NCBI RefSeq assembly: GCF_905220365.1
Contig: NC_061134.1
Span: 2,619,001-2,683,000, forward strand
Length of the DNA: 64,000 nucleotides
Source of the DNA: Vanessa cardui
Taxonomy: Eukaryota; Arthropoda; Insecta; Lepidoptera; Nymphalidae
Direction of reading: 5' to 3'
Part shown: one piece after another, positions 62,941 through 64,000 of the stretch
Layout of the letters: every line of letters begins with the position of its first letter
Numbering within the stretch: the stretch's first letter is position 1
Position numbers and translations under genes: made by a program
The notes under the pieces: generated by a model
The model's database searches: none
Seen by the model: the letters and a program-made list of their open reading frames with translations, nothing else
Told to the model about the DNA's origin: nothing

Positions 62941-63462
62941 TCAACAAAATAATGCTGAAACGAATTGCTTTAATCGAATTTTATTACAAATCTGTAGAGC
63001 TCATTTCTAAGACCAAATTGGATACTAACTTCAAAATGCGATCGTGAAATGACAGAAAGTTATATAATGATATGCGACACTGACTTTTAAGTATATTAAG
63101 ATACGTGCTCTTTTCGTTACTAAATGTATAAGTATATACGTCGATTTGTCGTATCTGCATTATTTTCAAGCATTATTGTGCTTAAAAGATACGTAAAATG
63201 TTTTATATCCAAGCTTATCTATGCCTAAGACTTAGGTCTTGTTATCTTACCAGGCTCGTTTCGTTATAATGGAGGACAATATTCACTTATCCGTAAAATA
63301 ATCACAGAGATCTATTTTTACTTTTATTAGGAACTTCACAATGGACCATTTTAAATGATAATTCAGTTCATAAAATGCTTGTGTTTTTTTGCTAGTAAAA
63401 TTATTGTACACGAACTTTGTCCTTACAATGTTGATCGAGATTTTTCATTCTTAAAATAAATT
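62941..63462. other. Spacer
   Basis: No gene or repeat recognised. Confidence 0.25.
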
Positions 63463-63464
63463 TC

Positions 63465-63600
63465 AGGTAGGCAGACTGGCGAAAGAGTCATCTGATGTTG
63501 TCATCACAGGTAGACATTGGCGATTTAAGATTAACACTCCCTTAAATCAGCTTACAATAAGGAATGAATATATGTATTAAGTGTCTGGATTCTTTACACA
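63465..63600 (-). mobile_element. SINE family 2-like, decayed
   Basis: GGTAGGCAGACTGGCGAAAG, AGTCATCTGATG, GTAGACATTGGCGATTTAAG loosely follow the reversed family-2 order (GACGAGCA..TGGCC.., ATCAGGTGGCC, GCG.TTGGCGAT). Weak. Confidence 0.25.
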
Positions 63601-63888
63601 GCAAACCGGAACTCAATTATACTGAACACTACAATTTGGCAATAGAATAGGTGAGGAAGGGGTGGCTAGCTAGTATAAGTGTATTATCTATGGCAGCTAC
63701 TCAAACCAAGTAGGTAAATCATACAAAATAATAATAATAATTTAAAAAAAAATTAATAGTTATTACAATATGTTGTTTTTATGACAGAGCTAGGCTTCTC
63801 CCTAAAAAGTCAACTGTTGCAGTGGAATCAGCTTTGGTTCTTGAATAAAGAATTAAAAAAAAAAAAAATATATTAATATTTAAGACAT

Positions 63889-64000
63889 GTCGGCGGTGAA
63901 GGAAAATATCGTGAGGATGGATCGTGAGAACACATACAGGTTGTATGTGTCTAATTTCATCGCAATTCTGCATTCACTTGTACATTCCACAACCCGCATT
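63889..64000 (+). mobile_element. tRNA-SINE (family 1), cut by the window end
   Basis: TGTCGGCGGTGAAGGAAAAT, ATCGTGAGGATGG, GTGTCTAATTTCATCGCAAT, CATTCCACAACCCGCATT. 5'-truncated, and the 3' half lies beyond the window. A small duplication (CGTGAGGATGGATCGTGAGA) is inside. Confidence 0.72.

Noticed and set aside
1..64000. CRISPR arrays, operons, bacterial promoters, rRNA genes
   Set aside because: No regularly spaced repeats, no closely packed ORFs and no rRNA motifs; repeat content is that of an insect nuclear genome.

Overview
This is eukaryotic, AT-rich, gene-poor DNA that looks like a lepidopteran (probably butterfly) nuclear genome. I base that on its repeats. The window holds about 21 copies of a tRNA-derived SINE ending in ACAGGCTGTTACTTT, about a dozen copies of a second SINE starting GGTAGGGCTTTGTGCAAGCC, and many short Helitron-like elements ending in a GC hairpin plus CTAG. 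It also holds tails of RTE-like and Jockey-like LINEs. There is no bacterial gene organisation, no operon, no CRISPR array and no rRNA gene. I found no convincing complete host protein-coding gene; the window is intergenic and/or large-intron sequence filled with transposable elements.

Layout. 1-4.7 kb: an RTE LINE tail (645-800) and mostly unique AT-rich DNA. 4.69-6.40 kb: the best preserved element, a 5'-truncated Penelope-like retroelement (PLE) with an intact 495-codon RT plus GIY-YIG endonuclease frame, inverted-repeat ends and a 12-bp target duplication. 6.6-6.8 kb: a possible host first exon on the minus strand. 11-20 kb: clusters of SINEs and Helitron-like elements, a 175-bp retroposon with target duplications (12.4 kb) and an exon-like patch on the minus strand (17.92-18.03 kb). 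23-28 kb: SINEs, an RTE tail split by a nested LINE tail, and an arthropod repeat starting AACCGACTTC. 29.1-29.55 kb: a 337-bp MITE with 37-bp inverted ends, followed 79 bp later by a possible secreted-protein first exon (MKFVF, then GTAAGT). 33-38.4 kb: SINEs, Helitron-like copies and a Jockey/CR1-type RT fragment next to a SINE with a clean 11-bp target duplication. 38.5 kb: a near-perfect 22-bp-arm hairpin. 40-42 kb: an unrecognised 65-codon ORF and a probable solo LTR. 42.5-50.7 kb: mostly unique DNA with a few old repeats. 51-51.6 kb: a locally duplicated Helitron-like unit around a SINE. 52.37-52.53 kb: a 165-bp mini version of the PLE with perfect 34-bp inverted arms and its own target duplication. 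53-64 kb: SINEs, Helitron-like copies, a Jockey-like LINE tail (56.57-57.32 kb), a rearranged tRNA-derived SINE (57.7-58.0 kb) and a last SINE cut by the window end.

How the parts relate. The SINEs encode no protein and presumably borrow LINE machinery. The LINE copies here are 5'-truncated and dead, and the Helitron-like copies carry no Rep/helicase. The PLE copy is the only one whose enzyme domains remain open, but it lacks its N-terminal part and an ATG start. Family names are from recognition without database searches; class-level calls are firmer than subfamily calls.
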